DNA from: Hyphomicrobiales bacterium
GTDB taxonomy: Bacteria > Pseudomonadota > Alphaproteobacteria > Rhizobiales > JAJFHC01
Direction of reading: 5' to 3'
Length of the DNA stretch: 52,790 nt
Assembly (NCBI GenBank): GCA_021775835.1
Contig: JAJFHC010000025.1
Coordinates: forward strand, 1-52,790
Part shown: piece after piece, positions 34,097-42,773 of the stretch
How the letters are laid out: each line of letters starts with the position of its first letter
How positions within the stretch are numbered: position 1 is the stretch's first letter
Position numbers and translations under genes: made by a program
Notes under the pieces: generated by a model
Told to the model about the DNA's origin: nothing
Database searches by the model: none
The model's input: the letters and a program-made list of their open reading frames with translations, nothing else

Positions 34097-35266
34097 TCAA
34101 AGCGTTAGAACTGGCGCCGCGCCGCCGGTTGGCTGACGCATCGCTTCCAGAATTCCACGCATCTCAGGCAAAGTGATCTCGCGTGGATTCATTTTTACCT
34201 GCCCGCTGGTCATTGCGGCTTCTGCGACTTTGTCCAGCGCGGAGGATCCAACCACGAAGTCGTCCAAGCTGCGATCCAGACCCATGTTATGGCGGAGTTT
34301 GGAAATACCACTTGCAACGTCGTCGGCGTCGAACAGTCTCGCGAGGATATTGTTCTTGTCGCCGATTGACTTGAGGTTGAAGGCCATCGTCCAGGGAAGT
34401 GCGAGTGCATTTGCCAAGCCATGTGGCACGTGATGAAGCGCGCCCAGGGCGCCGGCGATCGAGTGAGATATGCCCAGGTGTGCACTGTTAAAGGCGATTC
34501 CGGCCTGAGCTGAGCCGAGCAAACAGGACCCTCTAGCCGCGAGGTCGTCTGGATAGTCAACGACACGGTCGAGATTCTGTGCGAGCAGCGCGGCGCCCGA
34601 AAGCGCGAACGGATCCGTCATCGGACTGGCCATGCGAGAGGTGTAGGCCTCAATCGCATGCGTCAACGCATCGAAACCAGAAGATACCGTCACAGAATTC
34701 GGAGCGGAAACCGTTAGCTCGGGATCGAGGATAGCGACGTGCGGCGCCATATGCGGCGAGCGCAGGATTGCTTTGTAGGTGGTACCAGGCACGTCGACAA
34801 TGGCGGAATCCGATACCTCACTACCGGTGCCGGCGGTGGTGGGAATAGCGACGAAAACAGACGCAGGCGGCTTCATCGGCCGCCCCTCCGCACCTACAAG
34901 TGCGTCGAAGGTACCGTTGTTGGCAGCGTGCATTCGCGCAGCCTTGGCGGTATCGATGGCCGAGCCGCCGCCAAGAGCAATGACCAAGTCAGCATCTGCG
35001 TCGATAAGCATCCGACGCGTCTCCTCCACCGATGAAGTGGTTGGCTCGTGAGGTGCAATGACGTTGATCAGGGGCGCAGAAGCTCCAAGCAGCCTTTCCA
35101 GTTTCTCACGTAGCGGATCGTCGGAAAAGTAACCGTCGAGCACCACGAAGGTGCGACGTGCACTGGCGCCGAGTTCAGACAGCCGGTCAAAGGTGCCCGG
35201 GCCATAGATCAACCGGTTCGTGGAGTGTAGAAACTCAAAACACCGCTCAAGGTTCGTTGAGTTCAT
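34097..35266 (-). CDS. Iron-containing alcohol dehydrogenase family protein
   Basis: 389 residues. The NAD-binding GGGSAIDTAKA is at about residue 95. Metal ligands are in GFDALTHAIEAY (Asp and His), and LGISHSIAGALG and HHVPHGLANAL (two His). This is group III alcohol dehydrogenase, including maleylacetate reductases and lactaldehyde/butanol dehydrogenases; HTRK-like IPTTAGTGSEVS is typical. ATG at 35266 is used; a TTG at 35281 is the only upstream alternative and no good ribosome site is seen for either. It follows the 89-residue gene within the same operon. Confidence 0.93.
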   Translation of the reverse strand: MNSTNLERCFEFLHSTNRLIYGPGTFDRLSELGASARRTFVVLDGYFSDDPLREKLERLLGASAPLINVIAPHEPTTSSVEETRRMLIDADADLVIALGGGSAIDTAKAARMHAANNGTFDALVGAEGRPMKPPASVFVAIPTTAGTGSEVSDSAIVDVPGTTYKAILRSPHMAPHVAILDPELTVSAPNSVTVSSGFDALTHAIEAYTSRMASPMTDPFALSGAALLAQNLDRVVDYPDDLAARGSCLLGSAQAGIAFNSAHLGISHSIAGALGALHHVPHGLANALALPWTMAFNLKSIGDKNNILARLFDADDVASGISKLRHNMGLDRSLDDFVVGSSALDKVAEAAMTSGQVKMNPREITLPEMRGILEAMRQPTGGAAPVLTL

Positions 35267-35294
35267 TATGGATGTCAGCAAATCGGCCGCATAT

Positions 35295-35564
35295 TCAAAC
35301 CGGTTGGCTTGGCTGGCCGCTTTTCAGCTCTACAATCAGATCCTTGATTATGGGCAGGGGACGGCAATCATTCAGGAAGCTGATGATGACATCTCGATGC
35401 TCCGGCCTGGACCAGATTGTTTCCCGGTCAAGCTCCGGGTAACCCTGTTTGTTGGCAGCCTCTACCGCCATAACAATAATTTCGTGGCGCATCGGGCCAT
35501 CCCGCAGAAAATCCTCCTCGGGAAACGTTTCGGGTAAGTCAGGGATCGGGTATTTGTTAGCCAT
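35295..35564 (-). CDS. Conserved-looking 89-residue protein, function unknown
   Basis: 89 residues with no signal peptide or membrane segment. The translation is acidic at the start (PDLPETFPEEDFLRDGPM), and has HEIIVMAVEAANKQG and RDVIISFLNDCRPLP, which looks like a real soluble alpha/beta protein. No family is recognised. It sits between the TRAP binding protein and the iron-type dehydrogenase, all on the same strand, and ends 28 bases before the dehydrogenase ATG. A small partner subunit is one possibility. Confidence 0.55.
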   Translation of the reverse strand: MANKYPIPDLPETFPEEDFLRDGPMRHEIIVMAVEAANKQGYPELDRETIWSRPEHRDVIISFLNDCRPLPIIKDLIVELKSGQPSQPV

Positions 35565-35626
35565 GGAAATTCGGTTTCTCTCGTTTACGCCAAGAACCAG
35601 ACCTCGCGCGATCTGATCGGAAACAG

Positions 35627-35655
35627 GCCGGCGGGACGACAGACGTCCCGCCGGC
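35627..35655 (-). terminator. Perfect 12-bp hairpin downstream of TRAP binding protein
   Basis: GCCGGCGGGACG (35627-35638) pairs perfectly with CGTCCCGCCGGC (35644-35655) around a 5-base loop. It begins 13 bases after the DctP stop on the minus strand. No long U run follows, so it may partly stop transcription or protect the DctP message, reducing expression of the three genes downstream. Confidence 0.65.
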
Positions 35656-35668
35656 TCGGTCGGCCTGC

Positions 35669-36682
35669 CTATTCGGCAGCCTTTGTATCGACGACGGCAC
35701 GGATACGGTCCATACCGCCGACCTTATCAGCATAGCTGGTCCAGAACGGCTCCATGGCCTTCTGCCATCCCGTTAGATCAGTTTTTATGATCTTTGCGCC
35801 CTTGCCAAGCGTCTTCTCCATTGAACTAGTCTGTTCTGCCGCCGCCAGCTTGTCGAAGTAGTCCGCTGCCTCACCGGCAATCTCCTGAAACACTGCCTGC
35901 TGCTCCTTGGTCAGAGCGTCGAAGAAGTTGTTGCCGAAGTAGACGACGCCCAACGCCCAGATATGGTTGGTTTCGGTCAAGTTCGGCGCGACTTCAAACA
36001 GTTTGAGGGCATGAAAACCGGACTTGGTCATGTCCATAAAATCGACCACTCCAGTTTCCAGTGCGCCATAGGCTTCGGTGATCGGCACGGCCGTGGGGTT
36101 GGCCCCAAGGCTCTTCCACAGGTCGATATGCAATTCGCTGGGCAACACTCGCATGGTTTTGCCCTTGACATCTTCCACACCGGCGATCGGGGCTTTCGCA
36201 ATGACATTGCGGGATCCATAGGTGATGAAGTCAAGCACCGTAAAACCCTTTGCCTTGTAAAGAGCCTTCATATCCTGACCGATGGCCCCGTTCATGACGG
36301 CATCAATATGCGCCTGATTCCGAAACATGAAGGGCATGTCGAACAACGCGCCTTCCGGCACCCAGGTCGTCAGGTTTGCTATGGTCGACAAGCTGCCATT
36401 GATGGAGCTGAGTAGAATTCCCTCCGCCTCCTCCTTCTCGCCGCCCAGTGCGCCGTCTGTAATAATGCGCAACTCGAACTGACCGGGAAGGCGCTGCTCA
36501 AGCAATTCGCGGAACTTCACCCAGACCAGGGTTTGCGGCTTGTTGGCGGCGTAAAGCGACGTGACGGTGACCCGCTTCGGTTCGGCATTGGCCTGTGTCG
36601 ATGCAAGTACCATTGTGAGCGACAAGCATAGCCCCGCAAAAAGGGCTTTGGTTGGGTGCCAGGGTTTTGGGTTTTGTTTCAT
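35669..36682 (-). CDS. TRAP transporter substrate-binding protein (DctP family)
   Basis: 337 residues. A Sec signal peptide is formed by ALFAGLCLSLTMVLAST with a QANA cleavage region. The mature part has RVTVTSLYAANKPQTLVWVKF, then GKTMRVLPSELHIDLWKSLGANPTAVPI, the usual DctP ligand region with its conserved Arg, and VDFMDMT. It captures a carboxylate in the periplasm for the fused permease at 36730. AAGGAACAG precedes the ATG. Sequence alone does not identify the ligand. Confidence 0.94.
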   Translation of the reverse strand: MKQNPKPWHPTKALFAGLCLSLTMVLASTQANAEPKRVTVTSLYAANKPQTLVWVKFRELLEQRLPGQFELRIITDGALGGEKEEAEGILLSSINGSLSTIANLTTWVPEGALFDMPFMFRNQAHIDAVMNGAIGQDMKALYKAKGFTVLDFITYGSRNVIAKAPIAGVEDVKGKTMRVLPSELHIDLWKSLGANPTAVPITEAYGALETGVVDFMDMTKSGFHALKLFEVAPNLTETNHIWALGVVYFGNNFFDALTKEQQAVFQEIAGEAADYFDKLAAAEQTSSMEKTLGKGAKIIKTDLTGWQKAMEPFWTSYADKVGGMDRIRAVVDTKAAE

Positions 36683-36729
36683 TGTTTCTGTTCCTTTTTC
36701 TCCACTGTTTAGACTCTAGAGGTTGGGCC

Positions 36730-38685
36730 TCACCAAGCATCCAACAATCGGCCGAGGCCAAGCGAGATTGTCGGAATGTATGTAATCAAAGCAAGTGCGG
36801 TCAGAAGTACGGCGAGGAAGGGAAGCAGTTGGCGAAAGACGTCGTGGACAGGCGTCTTGGACACAGAACTCGTGATAAAGGCCAACATTCCGACCGGTGG
36901 CGTCAATCCACCCAGCATGAGATTGACCACGATCACGACGCCAAAATGGATCGGGTCCACGCCAAGCGCTACCATGGTCGGCATCAGCAATGGCGTGAGG
37001 ATCAAGATAGCAGCGCCAATGTCGAGCAACATGCCAAAAAGGATCAAGATAATATTGGCGAGTAGCAACGCCACGAAAAGATTGTCGGTAACACCTGGCA
37101 GGGCGCTAGCAATGGATTGCGGCACTTGCTGAGTAACTAGCACGAATGCGAAGGGACTTGCGGCACCGATAAGGAAGCCGACGAGCGCTGCATCCACTGC
37201 CGCTGCACGGATCGCGTGATACAGCGAGCGCTTGTCCCAGGATTTATAGATAAAAGTGCCAAGCAAGAAAGCGTAAACTACCGCTAGCACACCAGCCTCC
37301 GTCGGCGTGACAATGCCAAGGCGGATGCCTCCGATTATGAGAAGGGCCAGGGCCAGTACCGGCACGGAACGAATGAAAGCTCTCCCCCGCTCTCCCATCG
37401 AAGCCTTTGGTGTGTCCGCTCCGTAGCCGCGCCGCAGGGAAATGATGTAGATGAGCGTCATCAGAAAGACCGCCATGAGGAGCCCGGGGAAGACGCCCGC
37501 CACCCATAACTTGCCCACCGACAGGTTCGCAGCTGCTGCCAGGATAAGCAGCGCAATCGAAGGAGGAATAATGTTGGGCAACGTCGCAGACGCCGCCGTG
37601 ACCGCGCAGGAAAACGGGGCAGAATAGCCACGTCGGATCATCTGCGGCACGAGCAGCTTGGTGCCAAGCGCAGCGTCGGAGTAGCTGGAGCCGGAGACAC
37701 CCGCATAAAGACCACTGGATACGACATTGACCTGAGCCAACCCGCCGCGCATGTGGCCAACCAGCGAAAAGGCGAAGTCCATCAAGCGTTGGGTCAGGCC
37801 GCCTGCGTTCATAAGGGTGCCGGCCAGAATGAAAAACGGAATAGCCAGCATTAGAAACTTGCTCGAGCCATTCACAAGATTTTGCACCACGGCCGCAGGA
37901 GGCAGGATTTCACCCGCGTAGTTGGCGACGAAGGCCGACAGCAGCATTGCGAAGGAGACGGGAGCGCCTATTGCCAGAGCAAGGCCAAATGACAAGCCCA
38001 TCGCGATGACCGGATCGAAGCCGGCGATAGCGTTGACAAGCGAGTCCTGAAAAAACAGAAACACGATACCGGCAGAGACGATCGCGAGGGGTCCTTGAAA
38101 CGGCTCTTTCCCCTCGTCGAACCCGCGGAGCAGTAGATACAAAAGCCCCAAAGAGCAGGAGACAGGTATGAAGGCGTATGGAAACCACTGAGGCAGTTTG
38201 AGCGTCACGTTGGTGCCGCCAATAACATTTATCAGCGTTGCACCACCGGCCATCAACATGATTGTGGAATAGGCAACGACGAAATCGGCCAGGAAATTTG
38301 CAATGCGCTGCCCGGGTTTCGGCAGCGCATCGACAAGTATGGAAATGACCAGATGCGTGCGCATACGATGAGCAAGGGGGACGCCCAGCAAAATGATAGT
38401 GATAAACAGCCAGCGCGCCGCATCAAGTGACCCGACAAACGAGTAGCTAAACCCGTAACGGCCCACCACGTTCACAAAGACGATGGCGACCAGAACCAGC
38501 AATGACCCTACCGCCAACGCGCCTATGCCAGAATCGAGAATGCGTAGAACCTTGCCCGCACCACTCTGTGGCCATGCTTCCGGTTCATTTGTCAACGGAT
38601 CAGCAATTATCTCATCCAAAGTTCCCCCAGGAATCCGGACGGCGGATCTTCCAGTATCAGAGTTGGTTTTATCGGGCGACAGCAA
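36730..38685 (-). CDS. TRAP transporter fused small and large permease (DctQM)
   Basis: 651 residues. The small DctQ part (about residues 45-190) has a first helix IGALAVGSLLVLVAIVFVNV and RWLFITIILLGVPLAHR. The DctM part follows with FFILAGTLMNAGGLTQRLMDFA, SSSYSDAALGTKLLVPQM-like and NIIPPSIALLILAAAANLSVG motifs, and LTPPVGMLAFITSS near the end, about 12 helices. Start is TTG at 38685: GGGGAGGG lies 7 bases upstream and the start overlaps the stop of the gamma-glutamyltransferase-like gene. It drives sodium-dependent uptake with the DctP protein. Confidence 0.92.
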   Translation of the reverse strand: MLSPDKTNSDTGRSAVRIPGGTLDEIIADPLTNEPEAWPQSGAGKVLRILDSGIGALAVGSLLVLVAIVFVNVVGRYGFSYSFVGSLDAARWLFITIILLGVPLAHRMRTHLVISILVDALPKPGQRIANFLADFVVAYSTIMLMAGGATLINVIGGTNVTLKLPQWFPYAFIPVSCSLGLLYLLLRGFDEGKEPFQGPLAIVSAGIVFLFFQDSLVNAIAGFDPVIAMGLSFGLALAIGAPVSFAMLLSAFVANYAGEILPPAAVVQNLVNGSSKFLMLAIPFFILAGTLMNAGGLTQRLMDFAFSLVGHMRGGLAQVNVVSSGLYAGVSGSSYSDAALGTKLLVPQMIRRGYSAPFSCAVTAASATLPNIIPPSIALLILAAAANLSVGKLWVAGVFPGLLMAVFLMTLIYIISLRRGYGADTPKASMGERGRAFIRSVPVLALALLIIGGIRLGIVTPTEAGVLAVVYAFLLGTFIYKSWDKRSLYHAIRAAAVDAALVGFLIGAASPFAFVLVTQQVPQSIASALPGVTDNLFVALLLANIILILFGMLLDIGAAILILTPLLMPTMVALGVDPIHFGVVIVVNLMLGGLTPPVGMLAFITSSVSKTPVHDVFRQLLPFLAVLLTALALITYIPTISLGLGRLLDAW

Positions 38686-40561
38686 GAGCTTGCCCTCCCC
38701 GTCGACTCACGGCCGCGCGGCGCTCGCCGCAGCTGGAAGCCGTCACCGCGCACAACCGGCCTTCCACCCACTCCCCAACCACGGTTAAATCGTGGCCACG
38801 TGCGCGTAGCTCATCCAGCGTTTCTGGAGTAAATCGATTTTCAACCAGCAATGAGCCCGCCATGGCGCCACGCGGGTAAAACGAATTCACAGCGTGGTTG
38901 GTATGGAACCCAGGCGCGTCCAGCGCGTCCTGTAACGACATGCCCTGCACCAGGTGACGGATCAGAAAGGCGAACTGCCACTGTTCTTGCTGATCACCGC
39001 CTGGTGTGCCCACGGCAATGACATCGCCATCATCATTTTTCACCATGGTAGGAGTGAGTGTTGAGCGAGGACGCGTACAAGGCGCGAGGGCCGACGGTGC
39101 ATCGCCATCAAGCCACATCATCTGCGCCCTGGTTCCCAGGCAGAAACCAAGTTCGGGTATGACCGGCGAGGACTGCAACCACCCCCCTGAAGGCGTGGCA
39201 GAAACCACGTTACCAGCCTTGTCCGCAACAGAGATGTATGTCGTGTCTCCGACGGCGGTTGCAGTGTAAGCGCTCTTCTCTTCAGGAGAAATCGCACTGA
39301 TTGATGAATTTGAGCCGGCGTCCTTTGGCGGATAAACGACGGTGGGTTCACCGCCTCCATAGGCTGCAAGGAGACCTGCATCGCGTTGTCGGGTCGAAGC
39401 CGCCTCATAGTCAGGTGCCCAGTGACTGGACACGTCTCCAGCCCCTGCAAGGAATCCTGGTCGAAATGCATGGGAGGCAATATCTTTGATCAGCTCCCGC
39501 CGCTCAGCAGAGTATGACTTTGACAGCAGGCGATCCAGACGGCACTCGGCATGGCGCGAACGGTCATCACCGGACAATCCATAATGGGCGTCACGATCTG
39601 CAAGTGCGAGTTTTAACGCCTCCGTAAGCAGATGGACAAATTCACTGCCTTCCGGATCGACGTCCTGCAGCGCAAGCGGGTCGATGAAATTCAGTGCCTG
39701 TAAAAGAGTTGGTCCTTGCGACCACATCCCACATTTGTAGACCGTTCGCCCGGCGAACTCGGTACTCACTATCGGCTCCATAGAAGCCCGCCAACCGGAC
39801 AAATCGTTGTCGGTCAACAACGCCCCGTGGACGTGGCCGGATACATCCATAACCTGGCAATCCTCGCAGAACCGACCGATTGCCTCCGCAATGAAACCGT
39901 CAGACCAGATCGACCGGGCTGCCTCGATCTGATCGGTTCTGCCTGTCGCGGATTTCTCTGCCTCTTCAATCAGACCGCGCCACACAGAACCCAGAGTGCG
40001 ATTTGGCAACGGCGCCCCCAGCTGCGGCGGCTCGGCGCCGTCAGGAAAATAGTGTCGAGCGGAAGTCGGCCAGTATTGCCTGAAGACCGGGCCGGCCGCC
40101 TGAAGGGTTTCAAGCAACCTCTCATCCACAGGCACTCCAGTCTCACAACAATCAATCGCTGGAGACAACGCCTCGCGTAGGGTGATCGTTCCCATCTGTG
40201 CCAGGACAAGCATCCAGGCATCGAACGCCCCCGGCACCACGGCAGGAAGCAACCCAGTACCTGGGATCAGATCAAGACCGAGTTCGCGAAAATGATCCAA
40301 GGTTGCCGCTGACGGGGTCGGCCCCTGACCACAAACACTGAGCACGTGACCACTTGAGGCCTTGTGAACCAGGATTGCGACATCGCCGGCTGGCCCGTTC
40401 AAATGGGGCTGTGCAACCTGCATCACGAATCCGGCTACAACGGCTGCATCGAAAGCGTTGCCACCTTTTTCCAGCGTCGACATTGCCGCCTGGCTCGCAA
40501 GCCAATGGGTCGAAGCAACTGCGCCAAAAGATCCGGATGCTTCCAACCGTCCCTCACCCAT
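38669..40561 (-). CDS. Gamma-glutamyltransferase family protein (Ntn hydrolase)
   Basis: 630 residues. The N-terminal half has AMSTLEKGGNAFDAAVVAGFVMQVAQPHLNG and PGTGLLPAVVPGAFDAWMLVL. The self-processing site is about residue 440, GDTTYISVADKAGNVVS, with the catalytic Thr conserved. The region equivalent to the glutamate-carboxylate-binding Arg reads CGQGPTPSAA, so glutamyl specificity is doubtful. No signal peptide is evident. It is first gene of the TRAP-containing operon, preceded by GAGGG and by paired ACCAA/TTGGT elements. It may hydrolyse an N-acyl or glutamyl-like substrate brought in by the TRAP importer. Confidence 0.9.
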   Translation of the reverse strand: MGEGRLEASGSFGAVASTHWLASQAAMSTLEKGGNAFDAAVVAGFVMQVAQPHLNGPAGDVAILVHKASSGHVLSVCGQGPTPSAATLDHFRELGLDLIPGTGLLPAVVPGAFDAWMLVLAQMGTITLREALSPAIDCCETGVPVDERLLETLQAAGPVFRQYWPTSARHYFPDGAEPPQLGAPLPNRTLGSVWRGLIEEAEKSATGRTDQIEAARSIWSDGFIAEAIGRFCEDCQVMDVSGHVHGALLTDNDLSGWRASMEPIVSTEFAGRTVYKCGMWSQGPTLLQALNFIDPLALQDVDPEGSEFVHLLTEALKLALADRDAHYGLSGDDRSRHAECRLDRLLSKSYSAERRELIKDIASHAFRPGFLAGAGDVSSHWAPDYEAASTRQRDAGLLAAYGGGEPTVVYPPKDAGSNSSISAISPEEKSAYTATAVGDTTYISVADKAGNVVSATPSGGWLQSSPVIPELGFCLGTRAQMMWLDGDAPSALAPCTRPRSTLTPTMVKNDDGDVIAVGTPGGDQQEQWQFAFLIRHLVQGMSLQDALDAPGFHTNHAVNSFYPRGAMAGSLLVENRFTPETLDELRARGHDLTVVGEWVEGRLCAVTASSCGERRAAVSRRGGQALAVAR

Positions 40562-40623
40562 TGGTTGCCCTCAAAATGAACCGTTCAAAAGGAAGTGTCC
40601 CACGATCCATGACATCGGACAAT

Positions 40624-40672
40624 ACCAATCAACACCAAAATTCTATTTTTGTTCAGATTGGTTCGCTTTGGT
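40624..40672. promoter_or_regulatory. Double inverted repeat (ACCAA/TTGGT) before the GGT-TRAP operon
   Basis: ACCAA occurs at 40624-40628 and 40634-40638, and its reverse complement TTGGT at 40658-40662 and 40668-40672. Each pair is spaced 10 bases, one helical turn, and the four form a symmetric array centred near 40648. It lies just upstream of the GGT start at 40561 and just after the GntR stop, so the neighbouring GntR regulator is the likely reader. Confidence 0.6.
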
Positions 40673-40677
40673 TCACT

Positions 40678-41373
40678 TTAGTATCCGAGGTTCTGGCGGA
40701 CATCGAAAAGGTGGTCGGTGATCGCAGAGCGCAAAGCTTCAACATCGCGTGCCTCCAGGGCAGCCATTATGATTTCGTGCTGGCTCTGGTATGTATTTTG
40801 CCGGTCATCAGTGAGCCCACGTCGGCGTACGGCGACCCAGGTATTCGACTGCCGGACAGTCTGAATTCGAGCGACAATACTCACCAAGTAGTTGTTCTTG
40901 GTTGCGACCGTCAGCGCGGTGTGGAACTGGTGATCGAGTTCCAGAAACTCTGCCATCGACTTGCTCTGCACTCCAAGTTCGACCAACCGGCGTAAATGGG
41001 CGATATCGGCCTGCGAAGCGCGGCGCACCAGGAGGTCCGCCATCTGCGGTTCAATGATCAGCCGCACTTCCATCAGGTCTTGTGGACTAACGTTTTCAAC
41101 ATCCTCGACCAGTGTCATCGCGGACGATTCGTTTTCGGTCACGAACGTCCCGCGCCCAACGATTCTTCTGATACGGCCGTCCCGTTCAAATGTATCAAGG
41201 ATACGTCGAATGCGCGTCCGTCCAATTTTGAAGCTTTCAGAAAGCACTCGTTCCGTTGGCAGGCGGGTACCGCCAGGCCATTTGCCCGAACTTAGATTTT
41301 CCTCGATCTCCGAGCGCAACAAATCTTCGCCGGTCGGTTTCCAAGTTGAAATAATTCGCGCCACACTCTTCAC
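40678..41373 (-). CDS. GntR family transcriptional regulator, FCD type
   Basis: About 231 residues. The winged helix has EDLLRSEIEENLSSGKW, LPTERVLSESFKIGRTRIRRIL and RIVGRGTFV. The C-terminal FCD domain includes MEVRLIIEPQMADLLVRRAS and ELDHQFHTALTVATKNNYL. The start is uncertain: GTG at 41373 or 41364 begins near the first domain residues. The frame continues to 41730, but the added 120 residues look non-coding. It is immediately upstream of the GGT-TRAP operon on the same strand and probably controls it through the repeat at 40624-40672. Confidence 0.85.
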   Translation of the reverse strand: MKSVARIISTWKPTGEDLLRSEIEENLSSGKWPGGTRLPTERVLSESFKIGRTRIRRILDTFERDGRIRRIVGRGTFVTENESSAMTLVEDVENVSPQDLMEVRLIIEPQMADLLVRRASQADIAHLRRLVELGVQSKSMAEFLELDHQFHTALTVATKNNYLVSIVARIQTVRQSNTWVAVRRRGLTDDRQNTYQSQHEIIMAALEARDVEALRSAITDHLFDVRQNLGY

Positions 41374-41769
41374 TCGTTTCTGACCGGGGACCTTTGATGG
41401 TCCAGCTCCAGGTTTAAGTCTGGCATGGTCTTTGGTCAGCGGTAGGCTGTCCCGCTCCGTAACGTAGGCCAACCGGACCGCGGATGGCAAGATGGCTTCT
41501 GGGGCCGGCGGCCTGTAACCAGATGCGCCTTGTGTCCTCTCGGTGATGTAGAAGCACCACCACGATTCGACCAGGGTCTGAGGTTCCCAGGGTGAATGTG
41601 TTATGCATGTAACATTAGGCTGGTGTCTGGGTGCGAAGTTGCCGGCGCAGCTCATGCCTCCAAGGATTAATCCGGTAACCGGGCCCCCAACAATCGAGGC
41701 AAAGTCAATTCTTTCAGAGGTCAAATTCAATCGTTAAGATGAACTGTCCAAACCTCAGGTTAGTGCAAC
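41374..41769. other. 396-base stretch between GntR and EamA genes
   Basis: It is open in the GntR frame on the minus strand up to 41730, but the translation lacks recognisable helices or motifs and I judge it mostly non-coding leader. It should contain the divergent promoters for the GntR regulator and the EamA transporter. Only short inverted repeats such as CCGGTAACCGG near 41670 are seen. Confidence 0.4.
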
Positions 41770-42642
41770 TTGCGCCAAGCTCTCCCTAAAATTCACTATC
41801 GATTTCTCGGGCCCTGCTTGATGATCGCAGGGGCAGCCTGTCTCGTCGTCAACGATGCGTTGGTTAAATCCATCTCCCCCGACTTCACGATCTCCCAGAT
41901 CATTTTGGTTCGGTCGATTGTCATCGCCGCCGTCTGTTTGACTCTCATGCGCGTTCGACTACCGACGTGGCGCAAGACAGTATCCCCGGATGTCATTCTG
42001 CGCACCGTCTTCGCCGTCCTCAACACATTCGTATTCGTAGCCGCACTCACATTGTTGCCCTTCTCTGTGGCCGTACTCGTCGACTATTCAAGCATGTTGT
42101 TCGTGGCGGTTCTCGCCCACTTTATGTTGCGCGAGCGCCTGGTCATGAACCGGATAGTCTTTACGATTTTCGGGTTATTTGGGGCAGCATTGATTCTCCT
42201 GCCAGAGGTCACCAATGTCGGTCTCGCCGTGCTCCTGCCGGTTACGAGCGCCGCAACGGGAGCCGCTCGAGAGGTCTACACGCGCCGTTTAGGCAGTGCT
42301 GGTCATAGTCCGGTTGAGCTGACCTTTTACGCGGCAATCTTGATGACGCTTACCAGTTTTGTTGTTGGAGACGATTTGTTGGGCGGCGTGGAACTCCACC
42401 AGCTTGTGCCACTCGTTCTCGCCGGCCTGTTTCAAGCGGCCGCTCTCATACTTACAGCCAAAGCGTTCCACCTCAGTGAAGCAGCAATAGTTGCCCCCTT
42501 CCGGCTATCCGCACTCGTTTGGAGCGTTCTCATCTCCATATTCTGGTTTGGAGATACCTTTGAGCCTATCCAGATCCTGGGAACCGCAGCAATCCTTTTT
42601 GCACTGTTTTCGATTGTGCAGTCACGAAAGAATAGGGTGTAG
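41770..42642 (+). CDS. EamA/DMT superfamily transporter
   Basis: 290 residues with about 10 membrane helices in two EamA repeats. The first opens FLGPCLMIAGAACLVVNDALVKS and includes LLPFSVAVLVDYSSMLFVAVLAHFMLRERL; the second includes AAALILTAKAFHLSEAAIVAPFRLSALVWSVLISIFWFGD. Start is a TTG at 41770 with AGG upstream; an ATG at 41821 would cut into the first helix. It is likely an exporter of an amino acid, purine or similar metabolite. It is divergent from the GntR gene at 40678. Confidence 0.9.
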   Translation: MRQALPKIHYRFLGPCLMIAGAACLVVNDALVKSISPDFTISQIILVRSIVIAAVCLTLMRVRLPTWRKTVSPDVILRTVFAVLNTFVFVAALTLLPFSVAVLVDYSSMLFVAVLAHFMLRERLVMNRIVFTIFGLFGAALILLPEVTNVGLAVLLPVTSAATGAAREVYTRRLGSAGHSPVELTFYAAILMTLTSFVVGDDLLGGVELHQLVPLVLAGLFQAAALILTAKAFHLSEAAIVAPFRLSALVWSVLISIFWFGDTFEPIQILGTAAILFALFSIVQSRKNRV

Positions 42643-42773
42643 GTGACGATGTCCTGATCGGGAGACGTTATTGGCGAGGTGACAAGTATCATGGGAAATG
42701 CAACATAACAGCTTGGCATCAACACCCATTTTTGGAATCACTGCTCTTGCCGGGGTGGCTAACGGATATTGAA

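Noticed and set aside
36714..36721. CTCTAGAG as another HutC-type site upstream of DctP
   Set aside because: It differs in the outer bases from GTCTAGAC, has no second copy nearby and lies inside an operon controlled by another regulator.
41374..41730. 120-residue N-terminal domain of the GntR protein at 40678
   Set aside because: The frame is open but the translation is Trp/Cys-containing, irregular and unlike any known domain, while the winged helix begins right after 41373.
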